Shown here one piece after another: positions 1 to 12,089 of a stretch of DNA of 64,000 nucleotides. Position 1 is the first letter of the stretch. Each line of letters begins with the position of its first letter. The stretch covers positions 1,200,001 to 1,264,000 of the forward strand of contig BROG01000128.1 of NCBI GenBank assembly GCA_030159075.1. The letters are read 5' to 3'. The translations under genes were made by a program, and so were the position numbers. The stretch is from Atrina japonica. Taxonomy: Eukaryota > Mollusca > Bivalvia > Pterioida > Pinnidae. The notes beneath the pieces are model-generated. The model saw nothing but the letters and a program-made list of their open reading frames with translations. It did not search any database and was not told where the DNA came from.

Positions 1-237
1 GATTCACCAGTATTCTCAAAAGGGTTCACAGGTAGTAGGGTATATGTATTGACTTACCAATACTCCCAGAAGGCTTTACATGTAGGGGACATGTATTGAT
101 TCACCAATACTCTCAGAGGCCTTCACAGGTAGGGGACATGTATTGATTCACCAATACTCTCAGAGGCCTTCACAGGTAAGGGACATGTATTGATTCACCA
201 ATACTCCCAAAAGGCTTCACAGGTAGGGGACATGATA
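1..237. repeat. Tandem ~49-bp repeat, palindrome-containing family (copy 1)
   Basis: Five units containing ATTGATTCACCAATACTC then CTTCACAGGTAGGGGACATG. It is the reverse complement of the array at 18331-18830. It runs off the left edge and ends about 40 bp before the anoctamin exon. Confidence 0.9.
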
Positions 238-277
238 CTCTCAAAATTTTATTTAACTATTATTTTACGTGTTACAG

Positions 278-383
278 GTTCCGAGGATATTATGATTCAC
301 CAAGTGCAGCTAAACCTTATGCCTATACAATGGCATTCTGGCACATTTTGGCAGCCCAACTGGCCTTTATTGTTGTATTTGAG
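278..383 (+). CDS. Anoctamin penultimate exon
   Basis: Encodes 35 residues after one split base, starting FRGYYDSPSAAK and ending AFIVVFE. The acceptor is GTTACAG at 271-277 and the donor GTAAAC begins at 384. The pattern FWHxLAAxLAFIxVFE is characteristic of anoctamins. Confidence 0.92.
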
Positions 384-2856
384 GTAAACAAACATTTCTT
401 ATCTGAATATAAATGTGTTTTATGAACTCAAATTAATTAAATCATGTTTATAAATATTTGCTTTTTGATAACAAAATCAACTTTCTTTCCTTCTTTGCAT
501 CTGTTCTAAATTCTTTAAGCATGTAGAGCAACAATAGACTTAATTCTATTTTTTGTTAACAATAAAATATTAAGAGTAGAAAAAAAGCAAGTACTGTAGT
601 GAAATAGCCACCATATTACTTATTGGAAGTTTGTGATTTGTTTTAATACTCCATAATTTTATATCTTGGAATTTCTTATACTGTACACAAAATGGTTTGG
701 TTATTGGAATGAACATCATATTTGGAAATTGAATGAACTTTAATTGTTGCTCTACTCCATAGAATAGAAATGCAAACACAGTGCTTTTAAATCATACAAA
801 AAGATGTCCACCAATAGTCATCCACAAAAAGATGTCCACCAATAGTCCTCCACAAAAAGATGTCCCCAATAGTCCTCCACAAAAAGATGTCCCCTATAGT
901 CCTCCACAAAAAGATGTCCCCTATAGTCCTCCACAAAAAGATGTCCCCAATAGTCCTCCACAAAAGTCCTCCACAAAAAGATGTCCCCCAATAGTCCTCC
1001 ACAAAAAGATGTCCACCAATAGTCCTCCACAAAAAGATGTCCACCAATAGTCCTCCACAAAAAGATGTCCCCAATAGTCCTCCACAAAAAGATGTCCCCA
1101 ATAGTCCTCCACAAAAAGATGTCCCCTATAGTCCTCCACAAAAAGATGTCCACCACAAAAGAGTCCTCCTCTACAAAAAGATGTCCACCAATAGTCCTCT
1201 ACAAAAAGATGTCCCGCAATAGTCCTCCACAAAAATGACCAATGTCCCTACAAAAATAGTCCTCCACAAAAAGATGTCCACCAATAGTCCTCCACAAAAA
1301 GATGTCCACCAATAGTCCTCCACAAAAAGATGTCCACCAATAGTCCTCCACAAAAAGATGTCCCCAATAGTCCTCCACAAAAAGATGTCCCCCAATAGTC
1401 CTCTACAAAAAGATGTCCACCAATAGTCCTCTACAAAAAGATGAATGTCCCCCAAAAAGTCCTCTACCTCCAAAAAAGATGATAGTCCACCACAAAAGTC
1501 CCCCAATCTACAAAAAGATGTCCCCATATAGTCCTCCACAAAAAGATGTCCACCAATAGTCCTCCACAAAAAGATGTCCCCCAATAGTCCTCCACAAAAA
1601 GATGTCCACCAATAGTCCTCCACAAAAAGATGTCCACCCCTATAGTCCCACCAATAGTCCTCCACAAAAAGATGTCCCCAATACCTCCAATAAAGATGTC
1701 CTCTACCTCCAAAAAAGATGTCCACCAATAGTCCTCCACAAAAAGATGTCCCCAATAGTCCTCCACAAAAAGATGTCCCCAATAGTCCTCCACAAAAAGA
1801 TGTCCCCTATAGTCCTCCACAAAAAGATGTCCACCAATAGTCCTCTACAAAAAGATGTCCCGCAATAGTCCTCTACAAAAAGATGTCCACCAATAGTCCT
1901 CTACAAAAAGATGTCCACCAATAGTCCTCCACAAAAAGATGTCCACCAATAGTCCTCCACAAAAAGGTGTCCACCAATAGTCCTCCACAAAAAGTGTCCA
2001 CCAATAGTCCTCCACAAAAGGTGTCCCCTATAGTCCAATAGTCCTTCCTCTACAAAAAGATGTCCACCAATAGTCCACCAAAAGTCCCCAATTACACAAA
2101 AAGATGTCCCCAATAGCCCTCCACAAAAATGTGTCCACCAATAGTCCTCTACAAAAAGATGTCCACCAATAGTCCTCCACAAAAAGGTGTCCACCAATAG
2201 TCCTTTACAAAAATGTGTCCCCAATAGCCCTCCACAAAAATGTGTCCACCAATAGTCATCTGTGTTATATCACTAATCAACCCTTGTGGTCACATTTAGA
2301 CTCCCCCAGATCAATAAATAATATGGTCTATTGTCAAAATGCAGGGGTGAACAAGTTCATATTGGAAATTTGATTCGAAATCATACATCTCCCCAAATCT
2401 TGATAGTGGACTTAACCATTCTTTTTAATGGATGAGCCCAAATGTGTTTACAGAGGTCATTGAGATAGTGAAATGCATAGAGCTAAATATGACCTTGAAG
2501 AGAGAGCTCACCTGTATTTCATCGATTCAGTGATATGTTCATGTAAAAAACAATTCTATTCTCTTATTACAATTCAGCTTATTTATAATTTTTTTTAAAC
2601 ATGTATATATTTCAAGTACATACATATATTTTCAACTATCAGTTAATGATTAAATATAACTTTCTTTTGTCAGAACTTGGTGGTATTTGCGACATGGTTA
2701 GTGATGTATTTGATACCAGATATGCCGTACAAAGTGAAAATGTTGATGCTACGTGAGAACTTCCTGTCAAAAGAGGCGTTGTATAGTGCTGAAACAATCC
2801 AGAAAGCCCGCAAAAAAGGACAGGCGCAAGATAGTGAACACTCACAGCTTTACTAG
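278..2856 (+). CDS. Anoctamin (TMEM16) family protein, last two exons (5' end outside window)
   Basis: Joined exons 278..383 and 2674..2856 encode the C-terminal end of an anoctamin, a membrane protein family of calcium-activated chloride channels and phospholipid scramblases. Visible are the family motif around YYDSPSAAKPYAY, then the segment MAFWHILAAQLAFIVVFE, then NLVVFATWLVMYLIPDMP, which corresponds to the last transmembrane helix and the conserved IPD turn, followed by a charged cytosolic tail ending KKGQAQDSEHSQLY and a TAG stop. The 106-base exon begins with one base completing a codon and ends in phase 0; the next exon starts in phase 0. Splice sites are TTACAG/GTTC, GAG/GTAAAC and TTGTCAG/AACTTG. 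The 2.3 kb intron holds a large minisatellite. The calcium-binding helices lie upstream, outside the window. It resembles the ANO1-7 group more than ANO8 or ANO10, but the paralogue cannot be fixed from the tail alone. Confidence 0.92.
793..2260. repeat. 27-28-bp minisatellite in anoctamin intron
   Basis: About 50 units of AGTCCTCCACAAAAAGATGT followed by CCCCAAT or CCACCAAT. Units vary mainly in the tract after GATGT and in truncations near 1230-1260, 1440-1510, 1620-1710 and 1990-2100. Open frames on both strands through it are shadows of the repeat. Confidence 0.95.
2261..2673. other. Anoctamin intron remainder
   Basis: Unique AT-rich intron sequence leading to the acceptor of the last exon. 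No exon, RNA gene or repeat recognised. Confidence 0.6.
2674..2856 (+). CDS. Anoctamin last coding exon with stop codon
   Basis: Encodes 60 residues and the TAG stop at 2854-2856. It begins NLVVFATWLVMYLIPDMP (last transmembrane segment and IPD motif) and continues with RENFLSKEALYSAETIQKAR, matching the family's R-x-x-x-L-x-x-E-x-LY-x-AE tail. Acceptor CAG lies at 2671-2673 behind a T-rich tract. Confidence 0.92.
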   Translation, partial: NLVVFATWLVMYLIPDMPYKVKMLMLRENFLSKEALYSAETIQKARKKGQAQDSEHSQLY

Positions 2857-3818
2857 TACATCATCTCTCTTAAAGAGCTGTCAAACATTTGTATATTTCT
2901 CAACTTTCAATCATTTTATATTTTGAACAAAAAATCTCTTGACATATTTTGTTTGTTATTGTTTTTATTTTTCTGCCTTCAGTCCCTCTTTGTATGTTCG
3001 AGTCATTTTCTTTTTTTATTTAACTTGTGTCATACTATGGTGTAAAATCAAAATTTGACATCATAGTTTTACAGTAGTTGCAGTGAATTCTGCTCGAGTG
3101 ATTTCACTGATATTAATTTTGTACAAATTTGCTCAAAATTTAGATAATGTAGATTTACTTCCATGTACTAATTTGCAAACATGAAGTAAGAGCTTTAATC
3201 AGTTCTTTGATGAAATCATAAATCCACATTAATCTCAATATCAAAACTTCTGTTTATGTGTTCATTTATTTTTCTGTAAAACATAATAATATTTTACTTA
3301 GAAGAGTTAAAAGGGTATGGTATAATCATTTTGTAACAAATGTAGAATTTCATTTTTGCAGTTATAGTTTAACGAAAATACCACTTCACAGTTCTTCTGG
3401 TAGCATCATTTGGCATTAAGAAACTTAACAACTCATCTGTCAGTATCAGAAATGATTTTGAATAATCTCTCTAGTGTTAACATTTATGAAATAAAAATGT
3501 ACATTTACCAGAATCGGAGGCTTTGGTCCTTAGCCTCGGCTGTCTTTATAACTTCAGCAATCTAGTGCTCCATTTCTATAGCTTTAATTTATGTTTTGAT
3601 ATTTCAAGAAATGCAATATTTATTGTACAGCCTATTTAAATTTTATGTATTTACAAACACGTGTTAAGATGAATATTTTGCTTTCATTGATGTATAATGT
3701 ATCGTTATCATTACTTATGTATCATTGTTTATCTGCTTTCAATATATAATCACTATGTATAGTGGTTCAGATGAATGTCTGTTTATCAATGATATGTTTG
3801 GACAAAAGGGGCAGTGAT
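2857..3818. other. Anoctamin 3' UTR and downstream DNA
   Basis: AT-rich, without coding signal. It presumably contains the 3' UTR; the end point is not visible. Confidence 0.5.
3490..3495 (+). promoter_or_regulatory. Candidate poly(A) signal AATAAA for the anoctamin gene
   Basis: This is the first AATAAA found after the stop codon, about 630 bases downstream. AT-rich DNA contains this hexamer by chance and further copies occur at 7115 and 8400, so the real 3' end is unknown. Confidence 0.25.
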
Positions 3819-4340
3819 TGCAGGTGACATTATCACTGATACACAGGTGACATTATCAGTGATGTACAGGTGACATTATCAGTGTGTGATACATGGGTGG
3901 CATTATACGTTTAATACACTGGTGACATAATCAGTGGTACAAAGGTGACATACAAACAGTGATGCTCAGGTAACACTTGACATCAGTGGTACCCAGGTGA
4001 CAATATCAGTGGATGACATTATCAGTGGTACACATGTAGCATCAGTGGTACATATGTGATAGCAGTGGTATACAGGTGACATTATCAGTGGAACACAGGT
4101 GACATCATTGATGCATTAATGCAGTTAGTAATGGTCAGGTAACTATAAATGGTACATTGGTGACATTATCAGTGGTACACAGGTAACATTATCAGTGGTA
4201 CACAATTGACATCAATGGTATACACTAGATGTTATCTTATCAGTGATACACAGGTGATATTATCAGTGGTACACAGGTGACATTATCAATGGTACACAGG
4301 TGACAAAATCAGTGATAAACAGGTGACATGTTTGTTTAGC
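3819..4340. repeat. Imperfect 22-24-bp minisatellite
   Basis: More than 15 diverged units of ACAGGTGACATTATCAGTGG plus TAC. Units differ in length and sequence, so the array is old compared with the 63-bp and 117-bp arrays elsewhere in the window. Confidence 0.85.
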
Positions 4341-6035
4341 AGTGATACACAGTATATTATTATTATTACTGCTGTTTCAGTACATTATGTATTTGTTGTT
4401 TATATGTAATCATTTTCATTAGTGGATCAGGTGTTTTAATACATATAATTTCGACAACATTTTCCCAATCAAAAATGGTCCTAATATGTACTTACTGTTG
4501 CCTTAGTAACGATCAACTTTCATTGTTCCATTGTCATAGTAACATTAGAAAAAACACATAAGTTCATTTTCTATTGATGTTCAATCTTCTATGGGGATAA
4601 GATTGATTATACATACATTTCATGGTTTTTACCTGGCTTCCTAATCTAGCGGTATTGCGCTAGGTGTTAAAGACATAAATAATAACTGTTTTAGCCACAT
4701 ATTTCTTCTCTGTTTTGATGCCTTGTCGGAATTCAAAGAATTCTACTAATTAACTCAAGGTGTTATGGATTTTATATTTTAATGCTTTTTTATTTTTACA
4801 TATTTGTTATCAGAATTGTAGATTAATGTTCTTTCTTCAATGGCACTTTGAAAAGATCATAATTCTTTATTATCTGAAGGTGCCTTATGCTAAATGCAAC
4901 ATCACAATTTTGTCATTACATTCAGTATATTTATATTTCACAAGTTGCTCCGAAATATGACAAGGTTTTCCTCAGGTAACATAGTGAGTTTGGTTTTCTT
5001 TCATTCCACAGTTCTTACTGTTGCATCATATTGCAGTATGATTCAAGTCACTCCGTGATGTCTCATTTTGTGCTTCTCCTTACAACTGAAAGGATATATA
5101 TCAGTATGGTCTTGTTATTTATCTAGATCTTGTTCTGCCCTCGTGTGTGTGTGTGTTTGTAAGTGTGTGCAGGTATGTATGTGTATGTGTTAGTGTGCGT
5201 GGGTGCATGTCCTAGTATGTGTGTTCTGATAATCTGTCCATTTCTGTAGATCTGTTTATTTCTGTGAAGGAAGACCAGGATGAAAATAATGTAATGATAT
5301 TTTATATGCGTGCTACTACATTAAATACATTATTTTTGTGCTGACTAAAGGGGGGAGTTCATGTTTTAATATATATTGTGCTAAACAATTGTCACAGACA
5401 CTCCTCTTACATATAGGAAATGGATGTAATCACAAAGAAATTCTAAAAACTGCTATCAAGATCAGTGACCTTGTCTATATTTAGTAAATGTTAAAAATTG
5501 AATTTTAGTAGGTTTGTAGTGTTTTCAGTTTGGAACAAAATTTCATAATTCGTGTGGATTCCCATTCCCTCCTTCATAATAGAAATTACATGCTGTTTAA
5601 ATGACATATAATCTATGGTTTTCCTTTTCTATTGTATGACATGTTACTGTATGAATTGTATGCTAAAAGAACTCAACTGCAGCGGAGGGTTGTTGACTGG
5701 AAATTCAAGGGAAGTAACTCATGAAAATGTGGATATCAACATTATATATATAAACTTTAAAACCTCACGTAATGTTTTTAACAATATGAAGGTGATTTTT
5801 GTTCAAGTCCATGGAGTTGAAATTGGACCATCCAAGGGTAAACTAGAGTACCTACCGATATAGTCTGTATTAAAGTTGGGATTGTAGATTTTGTTTTACA
5901 AAAGAGAAGAAAAAATGGAAAATTGAATTTTGCATTCTTCAAGTATCACATTTCTTATAAGTGACACTGTCCTCAATTGTTATTGTGAGGTTATTATGCC
6001 AGAAGATGACTGCCCTCAGTTTTTGGATCTATCTC
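4341..6035. other. Intergenic stretch, no gene seen
   Basis: AT-rich. Contains a GT-rich low-complexity segment at about 5140-5225. Open frames at 4760-4960 and 5615-5863 resemble no protein family and are taken as chance. Confidence 0.55.
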
Positions 6036-6229
6036 CATTGGAATCTGGTTATGTGAAAATCAGAGGAGTCGAAATTCTGGATATGTCAAAGTTGAAAGGA
6101 TAGTACCGATTTTTATATTTTTTATTTTAGAAAAATATATCAATTTGAAATTGAGGTTATCTAAGATTCTGGATATCTCAAAGTAATGGGGCAGTCCCGT
6201 GAGTTTTGAGATAATGAGATTTTACTGTA
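6036..6229. mobile_element. MITE-like element, ~190-bp family, copy 1
   Basis: Starts CATTGGAATCTGGTTATGTG and ends GATTTTACTGTAT. It shares an internal stretch, GGATATCTCAAAGTAATGGG then CCCGTGAGTTTTGAGAT, with copies at 15640-15825 and 63045-63216. The ends are related to pogo/Tigger-type CAGTGGAAYCT termini. Confidence 0.65.
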
Positions 6230-8109
6230 TGTATTTCAGATATTTGATCTCTAGTCTTCAGTATTGATTTGAGTGTTTTTTCTGCTGCAGTTTGGACATT
6301 TTCATTTTTGGTGTGAAATATTATATTTATGTTATTTTCATGTTCTATTTTCATGTTTGGATCAAAAATACATTTGAAATACAGTGAGAACTGAACTCAA
6401 AATGTAAACAAATAGATTTAAGATAGTGATGATGTTAAGTACAACACAGTATACTGGTATCGGTACAGAAAGGTTATATTCATATTGTTATTTGTAAATC
6501 ATTTATCTCATCGGTTATATATTTATCATAGTTAAGTTTCACCTATTAAGTATAGGTTTGATATTATTAAGGCATTTTTATATGATTAAGATAGGGAGGA
6601 ATATAGTGCACCATATCTTAATCATATATGTACTATGTAGATGTGTAGAAAATTGTCAAAATTACCAGTAAATCTAACCAGTTTAGATAGCATGTGGTTG
6701 GTTATTCACATTTTTCTGCTATTCTGTGAAGACATTTCCTTCAGGAATAAGACCATCACTTTGACAGTCTGATGGGTTGATACTAAAAATTGCTGTCTAA
6801 ATATTTTTTTAACTTGTTGCACTGATATAGATACACAAATATATATACACGTATATAGTTTGTCTGCTTGTATGAAATAGATCTGATTCCTGAAATAGAA
6901 CAAAAATATTTGTTTATCTGTGTGCACTGACATAAGTTTCAGATGCATATAATCATATTGATATAGATTATTCTATAGATTCGATATTATTTTGTAATAA
7001 ATATATATAAATAGATATATATTTATCACACAGATTAGTATGAAGGACCGAGGCCTTAAAATGTAATCCTCAATTGTTGCTAATTTCATGGATATTGACA
7101 TAGGATTACTTTGAAATAAACACCATTGTACTATAGTGATTTACCTCCCGAGCTGTTTCATACCTGACAAAGACAAATTTAGCCCAGTAACAGGTGTAGA
7201 CATATAGCTAGGATGCAGAAAATACTTCAAAAGGATAGATATTCCATTGGAAAGTTTACCTGGATATAAAGTTCTCTTTTTCTGGTGATGACATCAGCAT
7301 TTGTAACATAGTTATATGATATACTCGTGATCATACATTGTAATTTGATAGATATTTAATTTTACAGTACATATTGTTGTCATGGTAACGTTGTGCCTTG
7401 TATTTATAAAGATATAATAATGAAGTATATACTTATCGTTAAACCAAATTTCAACAGATGTTATTCGTATTACATCAAAAACACAAATTTTGATTATATA
7501 ATAGATTTATTTTGATATAGTATACCTGTGTGTTATTAAAATTACCAAAGATTTAAGGTACTTTAATTCTCAACACTACTTACAGTTTTACATGTGCTTT
7601 TTCTTTTTCTTGTTTGAAATTCTTCAAGTTTTTAGGAGATGACATGATCACAAATTATTAAGATAATTGAATATTGTCCTTGATGTTGGAATCATGTTAC
7701 ACAAAATGAGCTTTACAAGAATTTTACTTAATACTTTGTTAAGTTTATTTTCATAGTTAGCTATTATATTTCAAAGATATAGCATGAATCATTTAAGGTT
7801 TATTTTTAATTCAGACATGTTTTTTGTCTGACTTTTATAATGATGATAAGTAAATGTTCAGTTGTTTTGTTGTTTTCTTATACATTCTGTTACTGACCCT
7901 TATATGTTCCTAAAGATCAAATTTTGACCTACTTTATATAACATCTTTTTTTGTCTGTCCAAGAAAAAGAAACAATATTTTAATCCAGAGTTTAGTCACT
8001 AGTTCTCTATCTGAGCTCATTGTTTTCACGTAAGGAGAATCTTGTTTATTTTTTTTACATTACTTACTATCATAAGAAAATCCATCACGAGAAATATGAA
8101 GATCTTTCT
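6230..8109. other. Intergenic stretch, no gene seen
   Basis: AT-rich unique-looking sequence. The 80-codon open frame at 6706-6948 (-) has no family resemblance. Confidence 0.55.
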
Positions 8110-8297
8110 GTTTGGCAACGTTGATTGAATACCGTTGTTGATGCTTAGTTTCAGCTAACTTGTTTGGTAACGTTGATGGAATACCGTTGTTGATGCTTAG
8201 GTTCTTTGACTCCTATTAAGCTAACTTGTTTGGTAACGTTGATGGAATACTGATATTGATGCTTAGTTTCTTTGACTCCTATTAAGCTAACTTGTTA
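8110..8297. repeat. 66-bp tandem repeat, about 3 copies
   Basis: Units carry TTTGGTAACGTTGATGGAAT, TTGATGCTTAG and TATTAAGCTAACTTG. The first copy lacks the TTTGACTCC segment. Confidence 0.85.
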
Positions 8298-8605
8298 TTT
8301 TTTCTATGTGTTCAGCTGTTTGTATATAGTTCTATATTTATGCATCTTGTGTACGATGTACATTACCTGTATGTTATGTAAGTAGTGCAATTTATTACTA
8401 ATAAACAAAATAATTCATTTGTAATTGTTCCAGTAATTTTCAATAATTCAATGATCCACCTTAATGTTAACAATATTTAAACAGTACCAGTACTAATTAT
8501 AGTACAGGTGAACAGGTGAAGTATGAAGGCTTCTGTGTGGTTATAAATTACAGAAATGAAGCTACAGATTGCCTTGATGTAATGATACATACCACCCCAA
8601 TGCAA

Positions 8606-9048
8606 TACAGGAAGTATGCAAAGTACTCGCTCATTCCAGACAGGACTAATGTAAAGTAGCTGCTCATTCCAGACAGGACTAATGCAAAATACCGGCTCAT
8701 TCCAGACAGGAAGTATGTAAGGTACCTGCTCATTCCAGACAGGAAGTATGTAAGGTACCTGCCCACTCCAGACAGGAAGTATGTAAGGTACCTGCCCATT
8801 CCAGACAGGAAGTATGTAAGGTACCTGCTCATTCCAGACAGGAAGTATGTAAGGTACCTGCCCATTCCAGACAGGAAGTATGTAAGGTACCTGCCCATTC
8901 CAGACAGGAAGTATGTAAGGTACCTGCTCATTCCAGACAGGAAGTATGAAAGGTACCTGCCCACTCTAGACAGGAAGTGTGTAAGGTACCTGCCCATTCC
9001 AGACAGGACTTAAGCAAAGTACCTGCAGGCTGCTTATTCCAGAAAGGA
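8606..9048. repeat. 33-bp minisatellite
   Basis: About 13 units of TCATTCCAGACAGGAAGTAT plus GTAAGGTACCTGC. The unit is 11 codons long, which explains the 149-codon minus-strand open frame reading GMSRYLTYFLS repeats; no start, splice or family signal supports translation. Confidence 0.92.
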
Positions 9049-10583
9049 CATGAAGAGTTATCATTTCTCACACATTTCTCTTCAAACATTTTACGGTGCA
9101 TTGTAGTAGAAGATTTCTAACAAAACAGCAAAATTAATATTTAGTTTTCAAGTCGTACTTTTATTATGGCATAAATTAATTTTACAAGAACATAATAAAT
9201 TGAAGATAATATAAACAAAGTTTAATAATAATCATGGTAAAATCATAACATAACTGATACACCAAATGATAATACCCGAGGAATGTGAATTGAGAAAATT
9301 GTACGTAATGAAATCGATTGTCTACACCTTCACCATTTTCATAAATACATATACTCATGTTGAAAGGAAGAAAATGTTGAATAAAGAAAAGTTATTAAGA
9401 TACTTAAGTTAACTTAAAAGTCGGTGAGTAATATTTTCAATCATAATGCCTCCTAGGAAAACTGATCAGACATCCACGTATACATACCTGTCCTTTCTTC
9501 AAAGCTTCTGGTTATGTAATTTACTTTGTTTATTTATTGTACCCTTATACTGAGCTGCTACATAGAAAAATTGTAGAGAACAGACCAAGCAAATTCTTAG
9601 AAGTATGCCAAAAATATTGGGCACATTTCACAACTGTACGTTGCATAGATGGAAAAAAATAAGCAGTCGTGTGATCAGAAAAATGTATGTATTTAAAAAA
9701 GTACGCATACACAAAGTATACACAGCAACATAACCAGATATGTTTAATTACTGGACACCATGATATATACATGTACGTCAGACTAATGATACCCTAACCC
9801 TACCGCTTATCACTAGTTACTGTCCATTTCATTTTGATAGCAGTCGGAACAAAATTTCAAATAAATGCCGAGTTCTGTTTTCTGTCACAAGGTGGACTAA
9901 CCCTGTAACCCTGTATGATGTATCCATGTTATCAGTGAACTAGTGTGTTGCCAATGTTTTGTTCCTCTGTCATCAGTGTTTAACATACCTGTCCACAGGG
10001 AAAAATTGTTCTGTTACCTTGTTTACATATCGAGGTAATCTTCTGTTACCATGGTAATATTCTTGTTATCCAGTTTTATTTGTTTTGTTACCCTTGTAAT
10101 TTTCTCTCTTTGTTAAACATTGCTAAGTGCAATGGTAATTTCTTTTAAGGTTAAAATATTTCAATGGTAACCAACAGACTGACCAATATATAGACAAAGT
10201 TTCATCAAATTGTCTTTATAACTTATGCCTTTCACCCTAATTATCTAAATTGTATCCTCTTTTCAATTATATAAGTTCAATCTATAATGGCCTATGGGGT
10301 TTGAAGTTTTAATCTTTAAAATGTATATTGTTATATCAATGCAATATTTGTAAACATTAAATCAACTAAACATAAATTCAATAAGGGGGGAGGGGGTAGG
10401 AGTGGTACAAAAATTAAGACATAAATCAAAGAAAAACCTTTTATAAAGAGTTTAAAAATATGGCTAAAAAATAATGTAAGGAAAAAATGATTGGTCATTT
10501 GGAATGGCAAAATTAAATGGTATACAATTAAATGTTCTGGATTGGAATGTCTACAACAAAATAATAAACAGAAAATAAATTAC
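9049..10583. other. Intergenic stretch, no gene seen
   Basis: AT-rich DNA without recognised coding, RNA or repeat structure. Confidence 0.5.
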
Positions 10584-10838
10584 ATTGGAACCTAGCTTAG
10601 CACACTACCTTGTGTTTAAGATCGTAAATAGTCAATCTCTTAAAAAAATTCTTAAAATATCAATGGATCCCATAACCTCTATTAACCCATTTACCCCTAC
10701 AGACACATTTGGACTGGTCTAAGTCATTGATTTACAGCAGAGTCCATTGTTTATCAGGGATTGATGAGTTAAGGGACCACTCCAATAATCAGACTACTTT
10801 GACCCAGTCAGTCAGGTGGTTGTAATACAGAGGTTCCA
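10584..10838. mobile_element. CAGTGGAACCT-type MITE remnant with a smaller MITE inserted
   Basis: Begins near ACATTGGAACCTAGCTTAGC and ends ACAGAGGTTCCACTGTA, forming imperfect inverted ends. The core AGTCAGTCAGGTGGTTGTAA also occurs in the element at 47219-47556. A ~91-bp element occupies 10682-10772 inside it. Confidence 0.6.
10682..10772. mobile_element. ~91-bp palindromic MITE, copy 1 of 4
   Basis: Ends TTAACCCATTTACCCC and (reverse complement) TTAACTCATCAATCCC are inverted repeats. The interior GGACTGGTCTAAGTCATTGA is shared with 14941-15030, 28032-28122 and 53101-53191. Confidence 0.8.
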
Positions 10839-11159
10839 CTGTATCAAGTTGGGGACATGTACAAAACATAAACTACATGCAGTTAACAACACAGAACCTG
10901 ATAATAAATACAAATGTTGTTTTTGTTTTACTGATAAATAAGTCTGGAGATAAAGGATCACTTATAGGGATACCAAGATAAATATCACATGTTTACAAAC
11001 ACAATGGGTCTAAATTAAATCCTTACAGGGGTGACAGGCACAAAATGTTAAGAATGTTCTACCTGTACACCCCTATTAGAAAACCATATTGTTTTGGTTT
11101 CTGATAGATCCAAGATGTTCCACTTTGTCTTGGATTTATACAGGCATGATGATTCCATG

Positions 11160-11690
11160 TTTTTGAACAGTAGAAGCTCACACTATGACCACCTAGCTTG
11201 GAAAACCACCACACATTTAAGACAAAATATTCAGTCTTTAGAGTTTTTTTTCCAAATAAATAATTAAAAAGTCCAGACCCTCACTTAGGAGATCACCTCA
11301 CTAATCAGACCCTCACTTAGGAGATCATCTCACTAATCAGACCCTCACTTAGGAGATCACCTCACTAATCAGACCCTCACTTAGGAGATCACCTCACTAA
11401 TCAGACCCTCACTTAGGAGATCACCTCACTAATCAGACCCTCACTTAGGAGATCACCTCACTAATCAGACCCTCACTTAGGAGATCACCTCACTAATCAG
11501 ACCCTCACTTAGGAGATCACCTCACTAATCAGACCCCTCACTTAGGAGATCACCTCACTAATCAGACCCTCACTTAGGAGATCACCTCACTAATCAGACC
11601 CTCACTTAGGAGATCACCTCACTAATCAGACCACTTTGAGTCATTCACCTAGGTGATTTTAACAGTGAAGTTCCACTGTATTATGTTATG
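11160..11690. mobile_element. CAGTRGAAxCT-type MITE containing an expanded minisatellite
   Basis: Outer ends ACAGTAGAAGCTCACACTAT and, at the right, GAAGTTCCACTGTA form the inverted termini. The middle holds the 32-bp array at 11276-11632, whose unit resembles single-copy interior sequence of related MITEs. Confidence 0.6.
11276..11632. repeat. 32-bp minisatellite, 11 copies
   Basis: Nearly identical units of AGACCCTCACTTAGGAGATC plus ACCTCACTAATC, with one C insertion near 11535. A single-copy relative of the unit occurs at 39830-39870 and 47310-47330. Confidence 0.95.
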
Positions 11691-11949
11691 AACATGGATA
11701 TTTTCCTCAATGGCTAATTTATGATTTTTCTATGCAAAACATTTCATATTGGTTTAACTTAGTTGAATAATAAAGTATCAACATATTTGTGTTGCCAAAA
11801 TAATCTACACGATGGTTAAGATGACATATTTTCTCTCAGCGTTTATACACAAAGCTTTCCTCCATGTTATTATTTACACATGTACAGACTTCAGTACAAC
11901 TTCTTAGTTTGTAATCTATTTCTAGTAATTAATATTTGACGAGTTAAGT

Positions 11950-12089
11950 CTGGGCCTGGCACCATAAAACTTTAGTCTAAAAATTTTACTCAACTTTGGC
12001 TAATCCTTTGATCTGATTGGCTGAGCAGGCCACGTTGAGAATATTCTCAAACTTGAGTAAATTATCGGGTTTTATGGTGCTGGGCCCAG
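11950..12089. mobile_element. 140-bp palindromic MITE (CTGGCACCATAAAAC family), copy 1
   Basis: Ends CTGGGCCTGGCACCATAAAA and TTTTATGGTGCTGGGCCCAG are inverted repeats. Interior TTTGATCTGATTGGCTGAGC. Other copies at 39687-39829 and 51901-52038; a derived tandem block lies at 37602-37722. Confidence 0.88.

Noticed and set aside
787..2224. Long frames on both strands (STNSPPQKDV and GHLFVEDYW repeats)
   Set aside because: Produced by the 27-bp array in the anoctamin intron; units differ by frameshifting lengths and there is no splice or start context.
8548..8997. 149-codon minus-strand frame with GMSRYLTYFLS repeats, looking like membrane segments
   Set aside because: The 33-bp unit is a multiple of three, so any stop-free frame stays open. 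No promoter, splice or family support.
8606..11632. Regular repeats resembling CRISPR arrays
   Set aside because: Units are directly adjacent without unique spacers, and the window is clearly from an animal genome.
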